Assembly: GCA_023213395.1 (NCBI GenBank)
Contig: CM041465.1
Location: 91,457,741-91,521,740 of the forward strand
Length of the DNA: 64,000 nt
Reading direction: 5' to 3'
Origin: Cycas panzhihuaensis
Lineage: Eukaryota; Cycadophyta
Shown here in pieces: positions 45,394 to 56,049 of the stretch; within the stretch, counting starts at the first letter, position 1; each line of letters begins with the position of its first letter. The translations under genes were made by a program, and so were the position numbers. The notes under the pieces were generated by a model. The model was given only the letters and a program-made list of their open reading frames with translations, was not told the origin of the DNA and did no database searches.

Positions 45394-47005
45394 TAAAAGG
45401 GGATCTATTTACTATATTCCACTTACATGGAGTCATTTTGCCTCTCATTCACCTTCAATGTAAAGTATTGAGAGTGCATTCATTATTTTTTAATATCTTA
45501 AGAGCTTAAAATTATAGTATTTTATATGTTGCTACTTTCTCCATGTATAAAGAAATTCATAGGTGAAGAATACAGGTTTTTGAAGTCGTTCAGCTACCAG
45601 AACAATCCCGAAAATATTAAAGGCCTAAAATTTCATAAAAAATTTGACCATCTCAAAATTTGATGAAATTTGGCATGCAAGGTCACCTTGACCAAAGGAT
45701 CATTTTTTTCTTCTAGAGAAATTTTAGATTTAGCCTGCAACAGTGAGTTTTAGCTGTGACAAAAGGGTAAAATTTATGGATAAGTGATTTAAAGCAGTTT
45801 TCCCAATGAAATCCTTTAATTATAAGCTAAACATTTGAGAGTTTTATTAAGATATCTAGTAGATTTATGTCTTAGGATCATTTTAAGATAAATCTCATCA
45901 AATTTCATCCACTGGTTAGTGAGATCTATGCAGTTTTCTCACAGTTGCTTATTTTGCCTACTCAACCCCACAAATGACATTGCAAGGGCATTTCGGGTAC
46001 TTTTTTGGCAGATTTTATAGATGGTGCAAAAAGGATAGTTAATTTACGTGTTAAAATATAACTTTTTACATATTAAAATTCAAATTCTGAGATAGTTGAT
46101 CTGGCAGGATTTTGCTTTTGTGCTTTTTCAGGCAGAAAATTTTTTGTGTTTTTTCTAAAATCTGACTTCATAACTCTATCAGAAACGATATTCTAAACAC
46201 TTTTTCCTCTATCATAAATTTAGATTTCATCATTTAGCCATTTATATTTGTGATTTTTAAAAATTTACTCATTTATCATTATTTGTAAATTTTGTGAAAA
46301 AATCATAAAATAGGGCAAAAAAACATGCATATATATTTAGAAAAATCATCATTTTAGTGGAAAGTTGATTCACTTTTTAGCCGATTATGGTTTTTGTATC
46401 AAAACTTCTAAAATCATATTTGGAAACATTGTACTAAAGCAAGGGAAATCTTGGATCGAAAGCAACATCTGGTTCCCCTACTAAATCTAGCATGTTTTTT
46501 CTATTTGCACACATAGCATAAAGCATCATAAAAGCAACAACAACAATAAAGCATCACAAAAGCAGCAACAATAATAAAGCATCACAAAAGTAGTAACAAC
46601 AATAAAGCATCACAAAAGCAGCAACAACAACAAAGTAAGCACAAAAAGCAAGCAAGTACATTTAGCAACTTTCCATTTTAGTTTTCAATTATACGGAAAT
46701 ATCTTATACTATTCCTAAAAGGAATCTCATCTGTATGATCTATACTATGAGTTCTTGACTTGTACACACACTTGCCTTGGTTGAAATAGACCAAGGTTGA
46801 CTAAAGTCTATGCCCTTAGGGAGGTGTGAGTTTCATACTGGGTCTGGTCTTAACTGAAATAATGGTGGAGGGATAGGTTAGCCATACCTACAGCCTCCAA
46901 TTAGGGATAATCCTGATAACCACCTAGGAAAACTGAAAACCTTAATGCAAGATTAAAATTAACCCAGTCCAATATCCGTCATAGCCATGGGATATGCAGT
47001 ACTAT
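45394..47005 (+). other. C3 leader, non-coding
   Basis: 1.6 kb untranslated leader, homologous in its last 250 bases with C2. It contains a 28-bp array. It joins the middle of gag directly near 47005, so the gag start is missing. Confidence 0.6.
46520..46631 (+). repeat. 28-bp tandem repeat, four units, in C3 leader
   Basis: AAAGCATCAYAAAAGCARCAAC begins units at 46520, 46548, 46576 and 46604. CAR-rich and A-rich. Confidence 0.85.
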
Positions 47006-47009
47006 TGAC

Positions 47010-47640
47010 TCTTTAGAATTTGTTCATCTTATTTTGAAAATGAACAAATTAAAAATATAGAAGGGACGAGCTCATGAGATAATAAATCTCCTTCAACCAA
47101 TCAAACAAGCAATTGACAAAGACTTTAAGACCCAATGTATTACTTAGGCATTTTTGATCCAGTCATGTTTACATGTCCCCAATTATAAAAACTTACTTGG
47201 AAGTCTTCAATCTAGTGGAACATTGAAGACACTCAACTTCAAAGCACTTATCAAGAAGTTCATAGAATTTGACAAGACCTTTGATATAAACTTTGTAGCC
47301 TTTGACTCTCTTCCAGATGTAGCCCTTGAGGTAGAAGAAGAAGTTTGCTATACAAATTATCAAGGTCCCTCTCCTGGCAGAGGAAATAACTGAGCAAGAG
47401 GAAGAGGAAGAAAGATGGGAAATTGTCCACAAGGTTAATCAAACCCTCAATCATAACCTTGACAGTTTATAGGCCAAGGGCCACCTTAACAAAGAGCAAG
47501 ATAGTCAGGCCAAACTAGTACTTCTTTAGGGACTAGTAATCAAACTATTATGTATGATCAGTGTAACCGTAAAGGACACTTAGCAAAAGATTACAAAACT
47601 ACCACTTATAAGTCGGCCAAGTTTCCAACTAAAACATGGA
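47010..47640 (+). pseudogene. C3 gag, N-terminus deleted
   Basis: Begins inside the capsid: SLEFVHLILKMNKLKI, then INLLQPIKQAIDKDFKTQ, YKNLLGSLQSSGTLKTLNF, ALEVEEEVCYTNYQGPSPGR and a basic ARGRGRK region; knuckle-like CNRKGHLAKDY near 47565. No start codon region is present compared with C2. Confidence 0.65.
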
Positions 47641-47799
47641 GCTCACAATGTTGAAGAAACTTGTGAAGAATCCTTTAGTGGTGCAGGTTTTGTACAAGCA
47701 CACATTCAAAGAATTGAGGGATCTTCAACATCAAATACCATTGACCAACAAAAGAGATACTTTGAAGCTCGGTGTGGATATATCACTTGTGAACTCCCT

Positions 47800-49260
47800 T
47801 CACCAATGCCAAGTCCTATTAGAATTTCCAATAGTGTGGCTTCAATTGATGGACAATGGATTATGGACACAGGAGCAACTCAACATATGACATGCAATTG
47901 CAGTCTATATAAAACATTGACTCAAATGTTCATGGAGTTATTCACATGGCCAATAAATCATAATAACCTATTGAAGGAATTAGCAACATTTGCCTGAAAC
48001 TCCCAAGCTTAAAAGATTTTACATTGCTTGATGTCTTATACATACCCAATCTCAAACAAAACCTACTCTCTTTATCCACACTTGTTTCTTGTGGATTTGA
48101 TCTAAGTGTAACCATAAATAGACTCTTAAGGTCATTCACCCTCCAACTAATCAGGTGGTTTTGACAAGTATAATTGTAAATGACCAGACTCTCAAGGTCA
48201 TTCACCTGGCTCTCCATCTTCTAAAGCCCATTGTACCCAAAGCCCTTGTGCCGATGAATAATTTACATTTAATTCCATCTTGACCCATCCAACGTTGTCA
48301 CCAGAAGCTCTTTGGAATGCTCGCATGGGCCATATTCACATTAATAGACTTAGAGATCTTTCTAACACTCTTCCAAACCTTCCAAAGTTTTCCTCTAAGC
48401 CCTTTAAATGTGAAGCTTGTATCATTGCCAAATCTCATCGACAACCCTTTCCCAAAAGTCAATGGAAATCAATCCATCCATTACAATTGGTAAACTCTGA
48501 TTTGTACGGGCCAATGCCCATTCCTTTACTGAAGGGCAAGCTATATTACATCTCTTTCATTTATGATTTCACTAGAAAAGTATGGGTAGATTTTCTACAC
48601 AAGAAAGATGAAGCATTCTGTATATTCAAGGAATTCAAAGCCCTCACTGAAAAAGATTTAGGTTATTAACTCAAATGTCTTCGAACTAATAATAGTGGAG
48701 AATATACCTCATATGAGTTTAAAAGCTACCTTCGAGACAATGGCATCAAGCATCAAACAATAGTAGCAGGTACCCCATAACAAAATGGAGTTGCCAAGCA
48801 TATGAATAGGACAATCATGAACATGGCTCGTGCTATGTTAATATACAAAAATGTACCTACCTATCTATAGGATGAACCAATCTGGATAACTATTTATTGT
48901 ATCAATGTTATTAGCCCATCAAAGGAAGTACAATCACTTAATGAAAAGTGGTCAAGACAAGCCCCTATTATTCACTACTTTAAAATTTTTGGCTCTACAT
49001 ACTATGCCCACATTTTGGATGCAGATCAAAATAAACTTTAACCAAGGGCACTTAAAGGCATCTTTGTTAGATACGCTATGGATAAGAAAGGATATAAGGT
49101 CTTCATACCTTCACAATGAAAAATCATCGTTACTAGAGATGTCATTTTTGTAGAGATAGAGGATCAGTTACTTAAATTAGACTCCAAAGTACCCTCATGC
49201 CGCTATAATCATGTTATCAAGTATGATGTTCATATTCTAAAATTTAGGGAGGAGGGATAG
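47800..49260 (+). pseudogene. C3 protease, pre-integrase and integrase
   Basis: WIMDTGATQHMTC (about 47860-47895) is an intact aspartic protease active site. A frameshift follows. The frame from 48280 gives ALWNARMGHIHINRLRDL and CEACIIAKSHRQPF (pre-integrase), then integrase LVNSDLYGPMPIP (first Asp), FIYDFTRKVWVDFLHKK, LRTNNSGEYTSYEF with Asn for the second Asp, NGVAKHMNRTIMNMARAML with Lys for Glu, FGSTYYAHILDADQN, GIFVRYAMDKKGYKVF. It would integrate element DNA but two of three catalytic residues are lost. Confidence 0.75.
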
Positions 49261-49720
49261 ATATAAATTACTCCAAATATTGGAAGCTAATAATAGAGCC
49301 TTGGAGGATACAAGTTATGACTCTGAATCGATGAGTGCACATCCAACACTATCTTTTGAAGTTAGTAGAGTTGACAAAGGCAAAGCCATTATAGAAGAAC
49401 CATCCTCTCCACCTTCATTTGACAAAGACAAAATAGTGGTAGAAGGACCATCTTCCTTAGGTGCATCAACATCCTCCTCACAAAATAATCATTTTAATAA
49501 ACATGATGAGAACTGAGAAGTTGGGGAAATGAGGATATCATTCCCAACTTGAGGATCTCGACAAGCCTGCCAACTCAATAAGGACATATGACCAGATGAG
49601 GTGGGAAAAACTGGCAGTCAAAGTGCCCATAGAGCAAGGATGTAGGAATCATTATATACTAAGCTTGAACTAGTAGAATTGTACCTTACTCTTAATGAAG
49701 AGCCCTTAACATTCCAAGAA
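49261..49720 (+). pseudogene. C3 integrase-RT linker
   Basis: Ser/Pro/Asp-rich frame (49280-49516) with SSPPSFDKDKIVVEGPSS; typical low-complexity connector ahead of copia RT. No domain. Confidence 0.5.
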
Positions 49721-50705
49721 GTTGTAAGGCATACAACTTGGAGAAACACCATGAATGAAGAGTACCAATCTCTTATCAAGAATGGTTAATGGGAGCTCGT
49801 TGATCTACCACTTAGCAGAATAGTAGTTCAAAATAAATGGGTGTTCAAAAATAAATATAGATTAGACGACACCCTTGAAAAACATAAGGCGAGGTTGGTA
49901 GCTAAAGGATTTACACAAAGGGAAGGCATTAACTACACTGAAGTCTTTACACCTACAACCAAGTGGCCTACAATTAGAACTCTTATGGCCTTGGCTGCTC
50001 AACAGGGTTGGAAAATCCACCAAATCAATATTAAGACCGTGTTTCTCAATGGAGATCTTAAAAAAAAGATTTACATGGCTCAGCCAGAAGGATATGAGAT
50101 CAAAGGTCAAGAGCATAAGGTTTGCAGGCTCAAAAAGTCCTTGTATGGCCTTAAACAAGTCCCTCGTGCTTGGTTTGCCAAGTTCTCTGAAAGGATGAGG
50201 CAACTTGGATATGAGGTTTGTGACTATCAAGATATTGATGCAATGTTATTCATCAAGCGCCATAAGGATAAAGTCACTTATCTCATAATCTTTGTAGATG
50301 ATATGCTAGTAACGGGTAATAGTGAACAGGCAATAAGCCAACTAAAAAAGGACCTTGGCAAAATGTTTGAATTGTCTGATCTTGGTTTGATGAAATATTA
50401 CTTAGGAATTGAAGTAACATAAAAGAATGGAAAATTTTTCCTCTCCTAAGAAAAATACATGAATGATCTTCTAACCAAGTTTCAATTAGAAGATGCTCGA
50501 CCAGTCATGTTACCTATGGACCCTAACACCAAACTCTTAGCTGAAGGTGATACTAGGGAAGCAGGCGCAACACTCTACAGGAAACTTGTAGGCAGTCTCA
50601 TCTACACTACCAATATAGGGCTAGATATTATACATTCTGTCAGCATTCTTGCTCGTTACATGACAAATCCTAAGCAGAATCATTGTGGCGGCAATCACAG
50701 TATTG
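49721..50705 (+). pseudogene. C3 copia reverse transcriptase
   Basis: Frame with few stops: MNEEYQSLIKNG, NKWVFKNKY, HKARLVAKGFTQREGINY, TIRTLMALAAQQGWKIHQIN, FLNGDLKKKIYMAQPEGY, CRLKKSLYGLKQVPRAWF, LIIFVDDMLVTGNSEQAI (YVDD box kept as FVDD), MKYYLGIEVT, then TAA and TAA at Gln positions, YRKLVGSLIYTT. In motif A (Q-x-D-V/I-K) the Asp is Asn (HQINIKTVFLNG). A frameshift near 50680 separates it from RNase H. Copies RNA to DNA in intact relatives; inactive here. Confidence 0.85.
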
Positions 50706-51182
50706 AGATACCTTAAGATGACCATCAAATATGGTCTATTGTATGAACCTAATTTAGACTTCAAGCTTTCTGAATACATAGACTCAGAATTTGTAGGAGA
50801 TAAAGATACAGGAAGATCTATGTCTAGGTATGTAACATTTCTTGGAACAACACTAATATCATGGAGATCTAGATGTCAAAAAATAGTTGTAGATTCAACT
50901 ACTGAAGTTGAATACATTGTTACTTCTAAGACTAGTAAAGAGGTGATATGGCTGAGAAAATTATTGGAAACACTAAATATCACCCAAACAAGTCCTACGA
51001 GTCTTCATGTGGATAATCAATCAACAATTTGCATTGTAAAAAATCTTGTATTTCATAATCGTACCAAACACATAAGGACGAAAGTCCACAGGATTAGGGA
51101 ACTTGTTCATGACAGCATAATTCAATTAGATTATTGTCCCACAGCATATCAAGTGGTCGATATCTTCACCAAACTGCTGTAA
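50706..51182 (+). pseudogene. C3 copia RNase H
   Basis: ITVLRYLKMTIKYGLLY, SEYIDSEFVGDKDTGRSMSR, WRSRCQKIVVDSTTEVEYI (SSTEAEY block), EVIWLRKLLETL, VDNQSTICIVKNLVFHNRTK, VVDIFTKLL at the end. The 165-codon frame is uninterrupted and ends at TAA 51180. Together with RT this defines the end of C3 pol. Confidence 0.85.
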
Positions 51183-51582
51183 AAGGTGAAGTTTGAATAG
51201 TTCTAAAGGTAACTCGACCTTAGGGCCTCTATCTTCGATTGATCAAAGAAGATGGCAATAGGATTATCATACTCTATTCTCTTCATGAAAACCCTTTATG
51301 GGCGCGGAAGAATAAGAGTAAGTCTCTACTCTATCCTCTTTGTGAAAACCCCATGTGAGCACGAAAGGATAAGGGTTGTACTTATTTTAGAAAATCAGAA
51401 CCTGTGAAAACCCAAAAGGGCATAGGGGATGACCAAACAATATATAGAGACTTAGTAGATTAAGTTACACATTAAAGCTACTTGGCTATCAGGCTACATT
51501 AAAGAGCCACCTTATCTATTTTGATTTATAAAAGGGGCTATAGATCTTAGAAAGTTTGTGGGTTTTTATTCCCCATGAGGGT
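51183..51582 (+). other. C3 3' untranslated region, cut by T2
   Basis: Contains two and a half units of a 57-bp repeat (51271, 51328, about 51385) sharing CTCTAT-CTCTT-TGAAAACCC. The C3 3' LTR is not seen; T2 begins at 51583 after AGGGT. Confidence 0.6.
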
Positions 51583-54104
51583 TGGACACACTGCTACAGG
51601 ATAACTACCTAACTGATAGGCGTGGGAGGAGTAAGTGATAAAATGATAGAAAGTGGAACCTAAAAGGCGGGTAACTACCACGCAGAGCGCCCCGTGCGCC
51701 GGAGCGCGAGTTCGGGATCTGCAATGGAGTATGGCTACTATTGGGCGACCCTTCCCCACCTCGATCAAGGGGTGAAGGTACGTAGGATGAACCTGAGTTG
51801 ATCCAGGAATAGGACCCTCCCACCCTTGGGTGGCCGGAAGGGGAAGAGAAGGCCCTCGGAGACAAAGCCAAGAGTAATCCTACACAACCTGACTGGATGC
51901 ACGAGCGATGCGGGAAGCAAGGCGCTCGTGCGGTTAAGGAAAATGAAGGAAAGGTAAGGACAAAGAAAACTCTTATGATCTTTCCTACGGATAATAGGGG
52001 GTGCATGCAACAAAGCAAACAAATACAAAAGCAATCTCCCCTTTTAATCTTTCAATGTTCTAATTACTAAGAAAAGAATAAAAGGAAGAACAAGGGTAGC
52101 GAAGAGGAAGGAAGCGTGCATCTGGGCCGAAGGCGTGTGAGATGACGTAGCCTCCACGAGGAGCACCCAACCACTCCGCGCGACGTCTGGGATGCGGGTG
52201 TGTGATGAGCAAAAGGGGTTCCTTACCCTCCCTAAAAGTAAATGCGATACCAAAGGAAGGAAAGGAACGCTAACTAGTAAATGAGATAGCATAAAACATG
52301 ATACATGCAATGAGCACTTACCGGTAGAGAGGCCAACGGGCAATGTTCTCCGTGGCCTCGAGTACACCGCAAGCAACAAGGGTCTCCCTCTTCCGAAGGA
52401 AGAGCACTAACATGCAACGCAAAGATCTAACAATATATGTCTAGTAACATAAACAAGGGTCTAAATATACATGCGTTAGCGTTAGTCCAGTAAGGAAAAT
52501 ACCAAAGGAAAGTGATCCAAATGAAAGGAAACAACAAGGCAAGCCTGAGTGGCCTACTTCCCACAACAAAGGTGCCCCAACCTCCCTAGGAGCCACAAGG
52601 CGTGAGGAGAAAGTCAAGAACCAAGGCCGGAAAATGGTTGAAAAAGGGCAAGAGAGACCCAAAGATACCCACTTGGGACCGGATGCTACGGGAGCAAACC
52701 GGTGACCGTGGAGCAAGGGTGAAGCAAGAACCCGTAGTTGGGGCCTATGGATGGCACCCAAACCTGAACAAAGGGTCCCAAATCAACGCTGTAACTTGTG
52801 ACATTTGGTTTGCGACCAAAAGGAGCCTTCAAACCCTTGTTTACAAGCCAAGGAAGCACGAGGCGAGAGGGAGGTTTTGGGGGCTAAGAGCCGCCTAGGA
52901 GCGTGGAAGGTGGTACTGAATCCACCCAGCCTCCTCTCCAAAACCTATACAACCCTCAACACCGCCTTGACAAAGAACGCAGTAAGAAGCGCAGGAGAGT
53001 GGTATACAGCCTCCAAAGGGAGGAAAACCAACTCTCACTAACAAGTAGGAACAAATAAGTCAAGCACAAATATCACAAAAAACAAATGCAAAATGAAGAA
53101 TACAGGAAGGGGAGGCGGGAATTTGCCTCGGCTAAAGGACAGCGAAGAAGGGCTGGAAAAATAGCCCAGATCTGGAGTGGAGCAGGCTTGAGGCCCTGCT
53201 ATGGGGTGTGACGGGAAACACTGCAAACGGGAACTCAGATCGCACAGGTAGAAACCAGTGAAACCGCTTCAAAGGAGCCCTCTCCAAGGCGTTTGAGGGG
53301 CTGAGAGAATTTCTCAGAGCCAAAGGAGAGCCGGGCCTTTGTATGAAGAGGTGCAGTCGATTGCAGCAAAACAGAGAAGAGCAAAGCAGGAGAGTGTTTT
53401 TTTTTAGAGCAACTTCAAAGTGAGCCAAAAGATCTTTGAAAATGAGCCAAAAGGGGCTTAAGTACTCAAGCAAAACCCTAAAGCGTGCGATTAGGGCGTA
53501 GCTGGAAGAGGAATAAAGCGCGAGCCACGTGGCAGTTTCGCAATAAATGCGAAATTGCCACGGCGGATTTTAAAAAATAATCTGAGACAGTGATCGCCCG
53601 GAATATTCGCGGCAGCGGATATTCGGCCAGCATCAAAAATCCGGTGGTACGCGCCTAGGGCAGAGAATAGGGCCCACCAACCAGTCCAGGTTGGGGGTAG
53701 ACGACCGAAAAGGCTGACATAACGCTAAAACACCCACCCAGGAGCAAACAAGCCAACAAAACGGGTCCAAAGGAGCAAAAATAGGGCTCGAGTGGGGTGG
53801 CAAGTTGGCTAAACGATGATGAGTCATCACACCAAGTGAGGTGGCACAAACCTAGTGGATCACAGTGCGAGGAGGGTAGATGCGAAGTAATACGGTCACC
53901 AGGGTGCCACACTCGCTGGGAGTGTGCCCCTGCTATAGTCGTCATAGGCTAAAATAAGTGTGGACGACTACAAGACCGCCCACAAAGTCATACACATGCA
54001 GATACGCAAGCAAACATCCAGTAAAAGAAATCGATGATAATGCAAGAGACATACCTGCACTTACCTGAGTCGGTGATTCAGTATCCATTCCGGAAGCCGG
54101 AACA
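51583..54104 (-). mobile_element. T2 3' LTR
   Basis: 2522 bp; right end CCGGAAGCCGGAACA corresponds to TAGCTGGGAAACA in T1. Shared blocks include CTCCCACCCTTGGGTGGCCGG. A telobox pair (AAACCCTAAAG, GATTAGGGCG) is at 53473-53498 as in T1, but the TATA next to it is not clear. The adjacent polypurine tract of T1 is not conserved here. Confidence 0.75.
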
Positions 54105-54397
54105 TCGCCTGGCGCAGAGCCTCGCCGCGGAAGCTCGGTGCGATGGCGAATGCCGGCAACACAACCGCTGTCGAGTACATGTGTATATAGATATATCAAT
54201 CAAGATCATAAGAGAGGCAAGGGTGCGGCGAGTGTTGTGTGGGACGCGTGGATCTGGCGGTGGAGACAACATAGGGCCGCTATGGGCCACCTGGAAACCG
54301 ACTGGGAGAATGAGACAGGTGAGGGGGCTGCCCCCACCACAAAGGATGCAAAGGAACATGTATAGCTAAATAAAGAACAAATAGTGGGTACCATAGT

Positions 54398-54905
54398 TTT
54401 ACCTCATTAGTAACCTAGTTTCGAAGGTGTGAGCGGATCGCAAAGCAAAGTGATGACAACCCGGGGCTTGGGCGGCGGAAGGCTGTGCAAACCTCGGGGA
54501 CTGGCCAAGAAGGGAGAGGCGGCACTCAAGGATGAGGCGAACAAGGCTATCCGCCTCAGCGTTGAGGGCCCGAGGGATATCCGGATATCGGAAGAAAAGC
54601 GGGCCGGGGAGGAACTGGCGAGAAGCAAGAGTCCTCAAGTGAGGGCATCGCACCTGGTAAACCTGAGTGAGATGGGACACCACAACTTGAGAGTCACAAA
54701 ACAAAACAATGGGTCCGTGATGGAAATGGAGAGCATCAGTAAGGGCTTCAATAACAGCTGTATACTCGGCTTCATTGTTGGTAGCCTCTGGGAGGAAGAT
54801 CCCAGAGCGGAGGAGATTATGTCCAGAAGAGCTGCGGAGGATCCATGCAGCGGCAGAAGGTCTAGGATTACCGCGCTGGCTTGGTGAAAGATGTAGATGA
54901 CATCA
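54398..54905 (-). pseudogene. T2 second RNase H
   Basis: GNPRPSAAAWILRSSSGHN, FLPEATNNEAEYTAVIEAL, IVLFCDSQVVVSHLTQVYQV, RALNAEADSLVRLILECRL. The Glu, middle Asp (CDSQ) and last Asp (AEADS) are kept, unlike T1 and G2, but the first block FTxGGS is disrupted by a small deletion. Position after integrase and antisense gene, before the LTR. Confidence 0.75.
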
Positions 54906-55394
54906 TGACGCAAAATCCAAGCAATCGATGGGTGATGAAAGCAACGCACAACAAGTCAGCAGAAAATGGCCGTGAAGGGTAGGAGGACCTAGCAATGAGG
55001 TAACCCAGGGCGAGAACAAATAATCCGATCGCCGGCGGAGGGGAAAAAACCCCTTGGAGTGCCAAAAGGTCGCCTTTAGAAAGCGAAACATGCCCCCGAG
55101 TGGGGGGGCATTCCTTTTGGGGACTCCAAGAGCAAGAAAGGACTGCGAAAATGAGTCCAGGGCGGCGAAACGAGCCAAACGAGTATAAACTCGGGCACGG
55201 AGTAGCGCCAAGAAAACGATGCGTAAGGGCCACGCCAAAAGCGCGATGATGACGCACCATAAATGCCCTCAGGAGGGCAAAAGGGCATCAACATAGCGAT
55301 TGATGACAGGCCGAAGGCAAAGGTAAGGGGCAACGAGACGATCCCAACGATTGACGCGAGACCAAAATGAGGAAGTGCGGGTTGGGGCCCCGCC
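54906..55394. other. Region between T2 second RNase H and antisense promoter
   Basis: A minus-strand frame (54868-55260) leads into the second RNase H and has two hydrophobic stretches (RPGLIFAVLSCSW; GLFVLALGYLIA). It resembles the T1 segment at 24090-24347. It may be the N-terminal part of that protein; function unknown. Confidence 0.4.
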
Positions 55395-55401
55395 TATATA
55401 A
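55395..55401 (+). promoter_or_regulatory. TATA box of the antisense gene in T2
   Basis: TATATAA within GCCTATATAAGGAAA, identical context to T1 24427. The presumed transcription start about 30 bases on would make the ATG at 55561 the first start codon. Confidence 0.65.
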
Positions 55402-55560
55402 GGAAATCGGCGGAAAATGGATTCATTTTCACCGGCCTCGTCTTGAAACCAGAGCCATTTCCCTACGCAGCGGAGTGCCACCCAACTTTGGAGGCACGCA
55501 GGGGGAGATCTGACCGTCGGATCGGAGAGCAGAGAGAGCCAGCACGACCGACCAGACGAT

Positions 55561-55584
55561 ATGGCAGTAGCGAGACCAGATCCA
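55561..55584 (+). CDS. Antisense gene exon 1 (T2), eight codons
   Basis: Reads MAVARPDP and ends in front of GTGAGT at 55585, in phase 0 with the long exon starting GCT GTC CTC at 56050 after GAGCAG. T1 has the same ATG, length and donor. Splicing is inferred from sequence only. Confidence 0.5.
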
Positions 55585-56049
55585 GTGAGTGGAAATCACT
55601 AAATCTGACCCAAAACGAAGTTCAAAGTTTGTTGCTTTTTTGTGGTTTTTAAAGTTATTTTGCATAGTTTAGGTGCCCCTTATGGGTAATGGAAGGCTTC
55701 CCGAGATCCGAATCGGACCCAGAAGGAGGCGGGGACCTGGGCATTAGGGAGCCCTGGGTTCCCACGGGGTCCACCAGAAGAAATTTTTGTTTTAAGAAAA
55801 CCCCTTTAGGGGGTCACTGTCATCTGCGGCAATGATCGCGGTGCCGCGATCATTACCGCGGGCCCCGCATCGCCGGGACCCGGCTAAACTTAGCTGCACT
55901 GCTAAGTTTGGCGCCAGACGGCGCGAAGGCGTAAAAATAGACATGAGGGCCAAAAGAGCCCCAAATCTCAGGCAGAGAGAGATTTGAGAGAGAGAGAGGT
56001 AACAATAGCTGACATGAGACTGACTTGAGGTGTTTTTTGATGTGAGCAG
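55585..56049 (+). other. Predicted intron 1 of the antisense gene (T2)
   Basis: 465 bases, GTGAGT...TGTGAGCAG. It contains stops in all useful frames, a T-rich stretch, two strong hairpins at 55826-55911 and a (GA)n run at 55986-55999. A weaker alternative donor AGAGGTAACA at 55999 would leave an intron too short for plants. Confidence 0.5.

Noticed and set aside
46520-46631. CRISPR-like look of the regularly spaced repeats
   Set aside because: Units are directly adjacent without unique spacers, and the context is a plant retrotransposon leader.
52441-53500. Several 60-140-codon frames on both strands of the T2 LTR
   Set aside because: GC-rich sequence gives many chance frames; none aligns with the T1 LTRs as protein or shows a domain.
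55999-56049. Alternative intron AGAGGTAACA...GAGCAG of 51 bases in T2
   Set aside because: Too short for a plant intron; the donor at 55585 gives a proper length, joins in phase and is conserved in T1.
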